DNA from: JACPDI01 sp035463475
GTDB lineage: Bacteria > Acidobacteriota > Vicinamibacteria > Vicinamibacterales > 2-12-FULL-66-21
DNA: 64,000 nt
Reading direction: 5' to 3'
NCBI GenBank assembly: GCA_035463475.1
Contig: DATHTE010000052.1
Coordinates: 1-64,000, forward strand
Position 1 is the first letter of the stretch, and each line of letters opens with the position of its first letter. Below the pieces are notes generated by a model. It was not told the DNA's origin, did not search any database, and saw nothing but the letters and a program-made list of their open reading frames with translations. Position numbers and translations under genes: made by a program. Of the stretch, positions 9,107 through 17,762 are shown in pieces.

Positions 9107-9673
9107 CTACGCTCTCCCGGCAAACTCCCGCGTCTCGGTGTGGACCTTGACCTTCTCGCCCTCCTTGATGAACAGGGGCACGCGGATCTGCAACCCTGTC
9201 TCGAGAGTGGCGAGCTTGGTGACGCCGCCGCTGGCCGTGTCGCCGCGGACCCCCGGCTCGGCTGACGTCACGGTCAGCTCCACGTGCGGCGGGAACACGA
9301 CGCCGATCGGACGGCCGTTGTATTTCTCGATCTGCACCAGTACGTTGTCCACCAGCAGCAGCCGATCCTCACCGATCGCCTCCGGGCTGATCGTGATCGT
9401 GTCGAACGTCCGCTGGTCCATGAAGTGGTATCCGTCCGCGCCGCCATAAAGAAAGGATGCCGGGACCGACTCGAGGTCCGGCTCTTCGAACTTCTCGCCG
9501 GCCTTGAAGGTCTTGTCGAAGACGGCCCGCGTCAGCAGGTTCCGCATGCGGAGGCGCACGAGCGTCTGGCCGCCCCGCGCCGTCGGACGGGAGATCTCCA
9601 CGTCGAGGCAGTGATACGGCGCCCCTTCGAACTCCACGAACATCTTCCTCTTCACGTCGATCGCTTCGATCAT
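9107..9673 (-). CDS. efp: Elongation factor P family protein with EfpL/YeiP-type PTARG loop
   Basis: A 188-residue translation factor that relieves ribosomes stalled on proline-rich sequences. Three beta-barrel domains are present, and the tail (PGVRGDTASGG, ETGLQIRVPLFIKEGEKVKV) is typical of domains II and III. The domain I loop reads SRPTARGGQTL. It has Arg33 at the tip where bacterial EF-P carries a Lys or Arg for post-translational modification in a PGKGQ-like context. PTARG with Arg at residue 33 matches the loop I recall for E. coli YeiP/EfpL, while the rest of the protein looks more like ordinary EF-P. The start at 9673 is chosen because MIEAIDVKRKMFVEFEG is the conserved N-terminus. 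Confidence 0.88.
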   Translation of the reverse strand: MIEAIDVKRKMFVEFEGAPYHCLDVEISRPTARGGQTLVRLRMRNLLTRAVFDKTFKAGEKFEEPDLESVPASFLYGGADGYHFMDQRTFDTITISPEAIGEDRLLLVDNVLVQIEKYNGRPIGVVFPPHVELTVTSAEPGVRGDTASGGVTKLATLETGLQIRVPLFIKEGEKVKVHTETREFAGRA

Positions 9674-11492
9674 GTTCCTCACCGCACGCGACCCGCGTGC
9701 GCCCGTTGCCATGCTACACCGCGCGCCGCCGGTTATTGTTCCCAGGCACGCGCTGTTGTGCTACGCTTCGCGCGCCGCGCCAGCCCAGGCCAGCACCAGG
9801 CTGGTCAACCAGGGGGTCGTGGTCGTCGCGTCCGCGGGAAACGACGCCGCGGTCGGTCTGTACGGCAGCGCGGCGCCATCGGTCGGCGCGAAAGTGATCA
9901 GCGTCGCGTCGTTCCAGAACACGCACACGAACCAGCGCGCGTTCGCGGTTTCTCCGGACGGCCAGCTGGTCGGGTACAACGCGGCGAGCGGAGGATCGGT
10001 CCCGCCGCCCGACAGCGGCGTGTTCGACCTGGCTCGTACGGGGACGACGAGCTCCACCGGCGACGCATGCACGCCGCTGCCGGCCGAGAGCCTGGCAGGA
10101 CAGATCGGGCTGATCCGGCGCGGCACCTGCTCCTTTCATATCAAGTCGATCAACGCGCAGAACGCTGGCGCGCCTGGCGTCGTGCTGTACAACAATGCGG
10201 CAGGCGGCTTGAGTCCCAGCCTTTCGCCGACGACGCCGGAGGACCCGGTCGTCGGCATTCCCATCGTTGGGGTCACGGCGGCGACTGGAGAGTTGATCGA
10301 CGCACGGATCCAGGCTGGCCCGACGACCCTGACGTGGACCAATCAGAACGTCTCGAACCCGAGCGGGAGCGGCGGTCAAATCGCCAGTTCGAGTTCCTGG
10401 GGCATCTCGCCGGATCTCACGCTGAAACCGGACATCGGCGCGCCCGGGGGAAGCATCCTGTCCACGTATCCGATTGAATCCGGTTCCTACCGCGTGCTGA
10501 GCGGGACATCGATGTCGTCCCCGCATGTGGCCGGCGCCGTGGCGCTGTTACTCGAGGCGCGTCCGCGAACCTCGCCGCAGGTGGTGCGGAGCATCCTGCA
10601 GAACAGCGCGGACCCGAGGATCAATCCTACGCTCGACGAGCTGTACCCGATGCACCGGCAGGGTGCGGGAATGCTGCAAATCGACGCGGCGATCTCTGCC
10701 GCCGTGAAGATCGAGCCCGGGAAGTTGTCGCTGGGCGAGAGTGAAGCCGGACCGGCAACCCGAACGCTGACGACCGAAAACAACGGGCCGGCGTCGGTTA
10801 CCTACGCGCTTTCCCACACTGGGGCGCTCGCGACCGGTCCGAACACGTTCAGCGTGACGCAGCTGCCGGAATTCGCCGAGGTGACCTTCTCCACGCCGGC
10901 TGTCACCGTGCCGGCTGGCGGGACGGCGACTGTCGGCGTGACCATCGCGCCGCCGCCGGGCCTCGCGGATCGCGGTCTCTATGGCGGGTACATCGCCTTC
11001 ACGCCGGAAGGCGGAGGTCACACGCTTCGCGTGCCGTTCGCGGGATTCAAGGGAGACTACCAGTCGATCGTGGCGCTGACGCTGCCGACCGAGATCCGGC
11101 GGCGCACGGGTACGAACTCCGACGGCACCGGCATCTACAGCCCGAGCCCCGTGGGGGACGTCTTCACGCTCGAGGACGCCTTCAGCGTGCCGTACGTTTA
11201 CGTTCATTTCGAGCACCAGGTCCGGCGCCTGCGCCTCGAAATGTTCGACGCGGTGACGGGCAAGCCGTGGCACCGCGCGCGCGACCTCGAGTACGTGCCG
11301 CACAACACCAGGGCCAACACGTTCACGGTGTACTGGTGGGACGGGCAGACGACCGGAGGCTACAAGATCTACACCGTCCCGAATGGCCAGTACGTGATCA
11401 GGCTGTCCGCGCTCAAGGCGCTCGGGGACTCGGACAACCCGGCGCACTGGGAGACCTGGACGTCGCCGCCGGTCACAATCCAGCGCCCGTAA
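9672..11492 (+). pseudogene. 5'-truncated subtilase (S8) with PA domain, Vpr/C5a-peptidase-like
   Basis: The recognisable product begins near 9783, inside a subtilase catalytic domain, at the strand that follows the catalytic His region (TRLVNQGVVVVASAGND). The Asp and His motifs are absent. A protease-associated (PA) insert follows (GDACTPLP to GAPGVVLYNN), then the nucleophile region GTSMSSPHVAGAVALLL and about 300 residues of Fn3-like C-terminal sequence (to PPVTIQRP). Without Asp and His it cannot be an active protease. The missing 5' part would overlap the divergent elongation factor P gene, so the two probably meet at a deletion or rearrangement junction. The frame is otherwise open, which suggests a fairly recent event. 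Confidence 0.75.
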
Positions 11493-11598
11493 GTTCGACG
11501 ACGGCGCCGTGCTCCGGCGCGGCGGCGTCCACTCGTTGGGGTGCAGGCTGCCGGGTCCGCCCGCTGGCGGACCCGGCGTTGCGTTATCCTACCGGTCA

Positions 11599-12477
11599 GT
11601 GCACCTGGTCATCACCGACTCGGGCCTCGGCGGCCTCTCGATCTGCGCGGCTCTCGAAAAGACCTTACGTGAAACGCAGCCCACGCGCGACGTGCGCATG
11701 ACGTACGTGAACGCCTGGCCGGAGGAGGGGCGCGGCTACAACGACCTTCCGGATCCCGCCGCCCGCGCGCGCGTGTTCGATCGCGCGCTCAGCGCGATGG
11801 CGGGCATGAAGCCGGACCTGCTCCTCGTCGCCTGTAACACGCTGTCAATCCTGTACGAGCTGACCGAATTCCGGCGCACGACGGGCATCACAGTGCGAGG
11901 CATCATCGACCCTGGCGTGGACCTGTTCCACGAGGCGCTGACTGCCGAGCCTGACAGCGCCGTCGTGCTGCTCGGCACGCGTACGACGATCGAGTCGGGC
12001 GTGCACCGCGAGCGGTTGCTCGGGCGCAGCGTGCCGCCGGATCGCGTGGCCGCCGTGTCGTGTCACGGGCTCGCGACCGCGATCGAGCACGGCCCCACGA
12101 GCGCCGCCGTCGATGAGCTCATCGACACGTACGCCGAGCGCGCGGCCGCGATTGTCCCGGCGGGCGAGCCGGTCTACGCGGGGCTGTGCTGCACGCATTA
12201 CAGCATGGTGGCGGACCGAATTTCCGCGGCGCTCGCGCGGAAGACCGGCCGGCTGGTGGGACCGCTCGACCCGAACGAGAGGCTCGTGCGCGACGTCGCG
12301 ACGCGACTGACGGGGAGCGCTCGCGGCGACGGCGTCGGCTCGGTACAGGTCGAGGTGATCTCGAAGGTCGGTCTCGATGAAGGGCAGCGCGACGGCGTGT
12401 CGCGGGCGATCGAGGCCGTCTCTCCCGCAACCGCGGCGGCGTTGCGTCACTACCGGCGCCTCCCGGAGTTGTTTTGA
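11599..12477 (+). CDS. Aspartate/glutamate racemase family protein
   Basis: A 292-residue cytosolic protein. The GTG at 11599 is chosen because it gives HLVITDSGLGGLSICAALE, matching the N-terminal substrate loop of glutamate racemases (DSGxGGLS). The two catalytic cysteines are visible in VACNTLS and GLCCTHYS. The fold and motifs fit cofactor-independent racemases, which interconvert L- and D-forms of Asp or Glu. The central part (RRTTGITVRGIIDPGVDLF) departs from standard MurI, so the substrate is uncertain. The next gene, a D-Ala-D-Ala-ligase-like enzyme, starts 19 bases after the stop, suggesting that the D-amino acid made here is ligated there. Confidence 0.8.
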   Translation: MHLVITDSGLGGLSICAALEKTLRETQPTRDVRMTYVNAWPEEGRGYNDLPDPAARARVFDRALSAMAGMKPDLLLVACNTLSILYELTEFRRTTGITVRGIIDPGVDLFHEALTAEPDSAVVLLGTRTTIESGVHRERLLGRSVPPDRVAAVSCHGLATAIEHGPTSAAVDELIDTYAERAAAIVPAGEPVYAGLCCTHYSMVADRISAALARKTGRLVGPLDPNERLVRDVATRLTGSARGDGVGSVQVEVISKVGLDEGQRDGVSRAIEAVSPATAAALRHYRRLPELF

Positions 12478-12496
12478 GGCCGCCACTGGAGCACCC

Positions 12497-13489
12497 GTGC
12501 GATTGCTGCTGTTGACCGGACCCGGCGGCGACGCGCAGGGCTGGGGCGACCTGGAGGTCACCAAGTCCGTCAGGGACGCCGCCGAGGCGTCAGGCTACCC
12601 GTCGACGATCGCGTGGGTCGAGACCGAGACGGACTTCCTGCGCGTGCTCCATGCCGGCGGGTTCGACATGATCTGGAGTGCCCTCTACCACATTACGCCG
12701 AACGAGAAGTTCATCGGAACGAACGAAGGAGGCATGTGGGTGGCGGACGTCCTCGACGAGCGGCAGATTCCTTACGTCGGCTCGAACAGCGCCACCATGA
12801 AGGACATGATCGACAAGTTCCACACGCACGAGGTACTCGCACGACACGGCGTGCCCGTTCCCGCGCACCACCTCGTTCGCGGCGCGGACGCCGACGTGTC
12901 GATGATCCGCTATCCCGCGTTCGTCAAACCGATGGGGGAGTCGCGCTCCGTGGGGGTCACCGACGACAGCGTCGTCACGTCGGAAGCGGAGCTGCGGCGG
13001 CAGGTCGCGTACATAGACCGCGAGTTTCGCCAGCCGGCGCTCGTCGAGGATTTCCTGCCCGGTGACGAGTTCACCGTGCTCGTGCTGGGCAATCCACCCG
13101 GCCAGGAATGCCTGCCCGGGCTCGTCACGGTCGATCCCCTTCGATACGGCAAGCACAAGGTGCTGCGCGCGGATCTGCGTGGAGTGGGCCTCACGAAGAT
13201 TCATCCTGCCGGCGCGCGCAGCGAAGAGGTGAAGGCGCTCGCCGCGCGTGCGGCCACCGCCATGAACTGCCTCGATCACGTGCGCATCGATATCAAGGCT
13301 GGGGGTGACGATGGCCTGAGGATCATGGAGGTGAACGGGATTCCAGGGCTCAAGCCGCACAAGAGCTGGGGGCCGCAACTCTATACGCTGCATCACCGAT
13401 CGCCGGGCGGCGAGGCGCAGGACTACCGCCGGCTGGTAAAGGCGATCGTCGACTCCGCCTGCCGCCGGTTCAATCTGCCGGCCGCGTGA
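12497..13489 (+). CDS. D-alanine-D-alanine ligase-like ATP-grasp enzyme
   Basis: A 330-residue protein with a GTG start. The N-terminal domain opens RLLLLTGPGGDAQGWGDLEV. The ATP-grasp core shows YPAFVKPMGESRSVGVT (nucleotide lysine and glycine loop), ALVEDFLPGDEFTVLVLGN (adenine-side Glu) and RIMEVNGIPGL (Mg-binding Glu and Asn). These enzymes join two D-amino acids, or a D-amino acid and a hydroxy acid, through an acyl phosphate. The N-terminal region is unusual, with NEKFIGTNEGG in place of the usual Ddl glycine-rich start, so it may ligate another substrate. It is preceded by a racemase and overlaps the convergent CapA gene by 20 bases. Confidence 0.8.
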   Translation: MRLLLLTGPGGDAQGWGDLEVTKSVRDAAEASGYPSTIAWVETETDFLRVLHAGGFDMIWSALYHITPNEKFIGTNEGGMWVADVLDERQIPYVGSNSATMKDMIDKFHTHEVLARHGVPVPAHHLVRGADADVSMIRYPAFVKPMGESRSVGVTDDSVVTSEAELRRQVAYIDREFRQPALVEDFLPGDEFTVLVLGNPPGQECLPGLVTVDPLRYGKHKVLRADLRGVGLTKIHPAGARSEEVKALAARAATAMNCLDHVRIDIKAGGDDGLRIMEVNGIPGLKPHKSWGPQLYTLHHRSPGGEAQDYRRLVKAIVDSACRRFNLPAA

Positions 13490-14693
13490 ACCACTCGACG
13501 ACGGTCTCGGCGGCCTGACGCGGCGGCCGCGGGGCACCCCCACTGACGATCCGCGTCAGCGCGTCCCGCCACAACTCCGCGTGCTGCATCGTGGTGACGC
13601 GGTTGCGGAACATGGCGGCCGCCTTCTGCGGTTCCGTTTTCATTCGCTCGATGATTCCGTTGACTTCCGCGGTGAACCCCTCGAAGCCGTAATACGCCAG
13701 GTACGCGTCCCAGGCCCGGGACGGGCCGGCCGGCGTCGAGAACGGCCGCGAGATTCGCGCGAGGTCTCGGCGAAAGGCGCGATCCTCCGCCGGGCCGAGC
13801 GCGCGAACGGCCGCGTCGGTGATGCGGTACGGGTGCAGCGTGACGCCGGCAATCCCGTCGCGCTCGAGCCGAAGCGTGACCAGGAACCCGATCTTGCGGT
13901 AGTGCAGCGCTGCGGGTTGGTAGAAGACGAAGTTTCCGAGGCTGTAGAAGATCGGGCAGCCGTCGCGCCACTCCATGCCTTGCGGCACGTGAGGATGATG
14001 GCCGATCACGCAGTCTGCGCCCGCTTCCGCGATGGCGCGAAACGCGCCGACGACGTATGGCGGCGGATACGGGACATACTCGAGACCGCAGTGGCCAATG
14101 GCGATGACGACACCGCCGCCCTTCTTGCGCCGGCGGACTTCCTCCACGACGCGCGGGATGTCCCACCCGAATACGCCCGGACCTCCCCGGGCAGCCGTCA
14201 GATCTTCCCCCTCGCTGAAGTTGACGATGTGCAACTGCACGCCTTTTACGGCGACCGACAGCGGCGAGTACGCCTCCTGCTCGGTCAGGCCGGCCCCCAC
14301 TGTCCGAATGCCGTGGCGTCGGAGTAGACGGAGGGTTTCCGAGAGGCCCGGCACCCCGTAGTCGAGCACGTGGTTGTTCGCCAGGCAGGCCACGTCGAAC
14401 GGGACCACGGTCAGCCCTTTCACATGGGCTGGCTCTCCCTTGAAGACGGCGCCGCTCTTCCACACGGCCCGCGTGGATCGCGTGAGCGCGCACTCGCAGT
14501 TGACCACTCTGAGATCGGCGCCGCGGAGAATGGGCAGCAGGTCGCCGTACACCGACTCGGGATCGTCCCGCACGATCCGGTCGAAGGCGCGGATCGGCGC
14601 CCAGTCGGATGCGACGATGACGGTCGCGCGCGGGCTGCGCCCGGAGCGGCGCGGGGTGGGACGTGAAGAGCGGCGCGGGAGGGAACGGCGCAT
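13470..14693 (-). CDS. CapA-family poly-gamma-glutamate-type metallophosphatase-fold protein
   Basis: A 407-residue protein. The start at 14693 avoids a long low-complexity Arg-rich leader. Characteristic CapA motifs follow: NCECALT, FDVACLANNHVLDYG, AIGHCGLEYVPYPPP, GADCVIGHHPHVPQG and FYSLGNFVF. In poly-gamma-glutamate producers CapA is an envelope protein of the calcineurin-like fold, while stand-alone homologues like this one have no assigned substrate. The first about 35 residues are basic and proline-rich, with no clear signal peptide. It lies tail-to-tail with the ligase gene and 11 bases downstream of the methyltransferase on the same strand. Confidence 0.85.
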   Translation of the reverse strand: MRRSLPRRSSRPTPRRSGRSPRATVIVASDWAPIRAFDRIVRDDPESVYGDLLPILRGADLRVVNCECALTRSTRAVWKSGAVFKGEPAHVKGLTVVPFDVACLANNHVLDYGVPGLSETLRLLRRHGIRTVGAGLTEQEAYSPLSVAVKGVQLHIVNFSEGEDLTAARGGPGVFGWDIPRVVEEVRRRKKGGGVVIAIGHCGLEYVPYPPPYVVGAFRAIAEAGADCVIGHHPHVPQGMEWRDGCPIFYSLGNFVFYQPAALHYRKIGFLVTLRLERDGIAGVTLHPYRITDAAVRALGPAEDRAFRRDLARISRPFSTPAGPSRAWDAYLAYYGFEGFTAEVNGIIERMKTEPQKAAAMFRNRVTTMQHAELWRDALTRIVSGGAPRPPRQAAETVVEWFTRPAD

Positions 14694-14704
14694 GGCGTGC
14701 TGAA

Positions 14705-15463
14705 CTACTTCCGCGCCACCGCGACCAGGCGGGAGGCGGCGATCCCGTACTCGTGCGCATCGAGATCGCCATAAAGCCGGACGCCCGAAAAACCGGCCCG
14801 CCCGAGCAACGCCCGCAGCTCGGCTCCCGAGTAGATCGAATGATCGACCCGGAAAGACCGGACGATCCCGGCTTTTATGGCGTACCACTCACCGTTGACG
14901 CGCGTCCAGTCGGCCGCAGTCGCGGTGCGCCAGATCATGAGGGTCCCGTCGGATGCAACGGTCGAACGCGTCTCCTGCAAGACGCGCGCAAGCACCTCCT
15001 TGCCCATGACGTCGATCACGAGCGCGCCGCCCGGGCGGAGCGCCTCGTGCATGTTGCGGAGCACGCGCACGTCGTCAGCCGGGTCTTCGAAGTACCCGAA
15101 TGACGTAAACAGATTGACGATGAGGTCGAAGCTCGCGGGACGCCGGAACTCGCGCATGTCGCACTCGACGAACTCGATGTCGAGGCCAGCTTGCTCCGCG
15201 TGCGTCCGTGCCGCGTCGAGCGCCGCCCGCGTCCGATCGACCCCCGTCACCCGCCAGCCTTTGCGGGCAAACGCCGCCGCGTGCCGCCCGGTGCCGCAGG
15301 CCAGGTCGAGGACGTCTTGCGGGGCCGGCGCGCCGACGAGCGTTATGACGCGCTCAACATCGTCGGGCGCGAAACGCAGCCGCTCGTCGGAGAAGATGTA
15401 GGGGAAGAACGTCTCCCAGAAGGCAGGATCCTCGAACCACTCCATGGTGTGCCTGACGGGCAT
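14705..15463 (-). CDS. Class I SAM-dependent methyltransferase
   Basis: A 252-residue protein. Motif I (VLDLACGTGRHAAAFARKG) and the acidic end of strand 2 (VTGVDRT) bind S-adenosylmethionine; motif IV is FDLIVNLFTSFGYF. The N-terminal lid (WFEDPAFWETFFPYIF) is typical of a small-molecule methyltransferase subgroup often annotated only as class I. The substrate is not deducible. Its ATG at 15463 is 33 bases from the divergent operon start at 15496, so both promoters are packed into a very short interval. It probably forms a two-gene unit with CapA downstream. Confidence 0.85.
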   Translation of the reverse strand: MPVRHTMEWFEDPAFWETFFPYIFSDERLRFAPDDVERVITLVGAPAPQDVLDLACGTGRHAAAFARKGWRVTGVDRTRAALDAARTHAEQAGLDIEFVECDMREFRRPASFDLIVNLFTSFGYFEDPADDVRVLRNMHEALRPGGALVIDVMGKEVLARVLQETRSTVASDGTLMIWRTATAADWTRVNGEWYAIKAGIVRSFRVDHSIYSGAELRALLGRAGFSGVRLYGDLDAHEYGIAASRLVAVARK

Positions 15464-15495
15464 TGTATGATGCTCCTTCCATTTTCGAGGTGGTC

Positions 15496-16587
15496 ATGGG
15501 CACTGAGCCGATCACAATCGGCATCGTCGGACTGGGGAGGTGGGCGAGGGTCCTGACACGCGCCGCACGGAAGTCAACCGGCCTGCAGATCGTCGCGGCG
15601 TTCAGCCGCTCGGAAGAAAAGCGAGCGGCGTTCGCGCGTGACACGGGTGTGCCAGTGGTTCCGTCACTGGAGGCGCTGCTGGCGGATCCTGAGATCCGCG
15701 GCGTGATTCTCACGGTGCCCAACGAGCAGCACCTGCCGGTCGCCGCTCGCGTGGCCGCCTCGGGCAAGCACGTCTACACGGAAAAGCCCATCGCGAGCAC
15801 GGTCGAGGAAGGGCTGGCGATCGCCGCGCTCGAACAGCAGCACGGGGTCACGGTCACCGTCGGCCACAGCGCGCGGCTGATGGCCGGCATCCGGCAGATA
15901 CGCGAGGCCATAGAGGCGGGAGAGCTGGGTCGCGTCACGTTCATGGAGGCAAACTTCTCCAACGAACGGGCGCTCGAGCTGACGCCGAACACCTGGCGCT
16001 GGTACAAGGATCGCGCTCCGGGCGGGCCGCTCTCCCAGCTCGCGATTCACCAGATCGACGTCCTGCACTTTCTCGGCGGAGAGATTGTGGAAGCGAGCTC
16101 GATGTCGTCCAAGCTCTCGCCGGTCGGAGCGGAAGTCGACGATCAGTCCATGACGCTGCTGAAGTTCGCGGACGGCAAGATCGGCTACGTGGGATCGTGC
16201 TGGACGTCTCCGGGCGTGTTCGCCGTCCGCGCGTTCGGTTCGGACGGGCTGATGCATTACGAGATCGACTTCTCGACCTGGGACACCCCCGACGCGCTGC
16301 ACAAGACGTCAACGTTGTACATCCAGCGCGGCAGGAGCGGCTATGCGTCGCGCGAGATGCTGTCAGCACGCGAAGGCGACATGTTCCAGGCAGAGCTCGA
16401 GATGTTCGCCGAGAGTTGCCGGACCGGAAAATCGGCCGAGCTGAACGCGCACAACGGCAACATCGCGCTCGCCGTGGTGTACGCCGCACTGCTTTCGATC
16501 GAGCGGCAGGGACGCTACGTTCGCGTGGCGGAGGTGCTCGACGCGGCGCGCGCGCGGCTGGCGCAGGGGAGCGGCCGTGTCGCGTAA
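15496..16587 (+). CDS. Gfo/Idh/MocA family NAD(P)-dependent oxidoreductase
   Basis: A 363-residue cytosolic oxidoreductase and first gene of a five-gene operon. The N-terminal Rossmann fold has GIVGLGRWARV as the dinucleotide loop, and the family lysine is in YTEKPIAST. The C-terminal sheet domain contains GGPLSQLAIHQIDVLHFLGG with the catalytic His region. Members oxidise or reduce sugars, cyclitols and related hydroxy compounds. The ATG at 15496 has CGAGGTGG just upstream as a plausible ribosome site. Its last 11 bases overlap the GTG of the next gene, so translation is likely coupled. Confidence 0.9.
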   Translation: MGTEPITIGIVGLGRWARVLTRAARKSTGLQIVAAFSRSEEKRAAFARDTGVPVVPSLEALLADPEIRGVILTVPNEQHLPVAARVAASGKHVYTEKPIASTVEEGLAIAALEQQHGVTVTVGHSARLMAGIRQIREAIEAGELGRVTFMEANFSNERALELTPNTWRWYKDRAPGGPLSQLAIHQIDVLHFLGGEIVEASSMSSKLSPVGAEVDDQSMTLLKFADGKIGYVGSCWTSPGVFAVRAFGSDGLMHYEIDFSTWDTPDALHKTSTLYIQRGRSGYASREMLSAREGDMFQAELEMFAESCRTGKSAELNAHNGNIALAVVYAALLSIERQGRYVRVAEVLDAARARLAQGSGRVA

Positions 16588-17374
16588 CCGCGAGTTCCTC
16601 GAGCTGGCCCAGCCCGAAATCGCGGCGCAGTTGAAGGCGAACCCTCTGGTGATCCTGCCAGCGGGCAGCGTCGAGCAGCACGGCCCGCACCTGCCGACGG
16701 GTACCGACATCTTCGCGGCGCGCGTCATCGCCCACGCCGTCGCCGAACGCATGGACGCCCTGGTGCTGCCGGCAGGACCGCTGGGCGTCACGCCCCTGCA
16801 CATGCCGTACGAGGGGACGATCACGCTGACGCCGGACACGTTCATCAGGGTCGTCACGGAGACGTGCGCGTCGGCGGCCAGCCACGGCGCGAAGCAGTTG
16901 CTGATTCTCAACTGGCACGAAGGCAACATCCCTGCGCTCGCAATCGCCGCCGACGCCCTCCACCGGCAACATGGCCTGGCCGTGATCACCGTGCAGGCCT
17001 GCTACGTCGCCGACGATCTCTTCGGCGCGGACTGCAACGGGCTCACGCATGGCGGGGAGATCGAAACGCTGGCCGTCCTCGCACACCGGCCGGACCTGGT
17101 GCACCTCGACCGCCTCGACGCTTCGTCGGACCGCGAGCATGGCGGAGCGATGGATCGGCTGCGGCGCACGCGAGCGTATCAGCCGGTGCTCGGCGACGTG
17201 AGATGGATCGCGCCGACCGGCTGGTACGGCAGCCCGGAACGGGCGACGGTCGAGCACGCCCATCGCGTGGTTTCCGGCATCGCTGACGCGATCGCGACGA
17301 GAGCGACCGAGATCTTCGGCGAGCTGGCACGGCTCCAGGGCGGAGTTCGAGACATGCGGATAGGAGCGCGGTGA
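16577..17374 (+). CDS. Creatininase/creatinine amidohydrolase family protein
   Basis: A 265-residue metal-dependent amidohydrolase with a GTG start overlapping the previous gene by 11 bases. Metal ligands appear in order: Glu and His in LPAGSVEQHGPHLP, Asp in TGTDIFAA, His in LNWHEGN and Glu in THGGEIETL. In characterised relatives these bind two divalent metals and open cyclic amides or related C-N bonds. Given the neighbouring sugar-type oxidoreductase and 2-hydroxyacid dehydrogenase, a lactam or lactone in a catabolic route is more plausible than creatinine, but this is inference. Confidence 0.88.
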   Translation: MSRNREFLELAQPEIAAQLKANPLVILPAGSVEQHGPHLPTGTDIFAARVIAHAVAERMDALVLPAGPLGVTPLHMPYEGTITLTPDTFIRVVTETCASAASHGAKQLLILNWHEGNIPALAIAADALHRQHGLAVITVQACYVADDLFGADCNGLTHGGEIETLAVLAHRPDLVHLDRLDASSDREHGGAMDRLRRTRAYQPVLGDVRWIAPTGWYGSPERATVEHAHRVVSGIADAIATRATEIFGELARLQGGVRDMRIGAR

Positions 17375-17378
17375 GCTG

Positions 17379-17762
17379 ATGGCCCGCGTGTTCACACAGG
17401 CGGATGCGCGCCGGCTCGGATTACCGGGCCGGACGTCGCTCGAGATCGTGTCCGGCCGCACCGGCGCCCGCAGCGTGACGTTACGGCTCGCGGAGATCCC
17501 TCCGTCGAATCCGGGCAAGTCCGAACGCGGACCGCACCATCATCGCGATTGCGAGGAATGCATCTTCGTCCTGTCCGGAACGGGAAAGACCGTGGCGGAC
17601 AGCGGCGAATACACCTTGAACCCCGGCGATACGATCCTCATCCCCGCGGGCGAGCGCCACGTGACGCGCAACACCGGCACCGTGCCGCTCCTCCTCCTCT
17701 GCTTCTATCCCCTCGCGGACGTCGTCTCGGGAACCGTCGAACCTGATGTCCGGCACGGTTGA
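17379..17762 (+). CDS. Single-domain cupin protein
   Basis: A 127-residue small beta-barrel protein. Cupin motif 1 is seen as GPHHHRDCEECIFVLSGTG, with the metal-binding His pair and Glu, and motif 2 as PGDTILIPAGERHVTRN. This gives a likely mononuclear metal site. Cupins of this size act as isomerases, dioxygenases or small-molecule sensors. It starts 5 bases after the creatininase stop and its 3' end overlaps the dehydrogenase gene by 17 bases, so it belongs to the same transcription unit. The reaction cannot be named from sequence. Confidence 0.85.
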   Translation: MARVFTQADARRLGLPGRTSLEIVSGRTGARSVTLRLAEIPPSNPGKSERGPHHHRDCEECIFVLSGTGKTVADSGEYTLNPGDTILIPAGERHVTRNTGTVPLLLLCFYPLADVVSGTVEPDVRHG

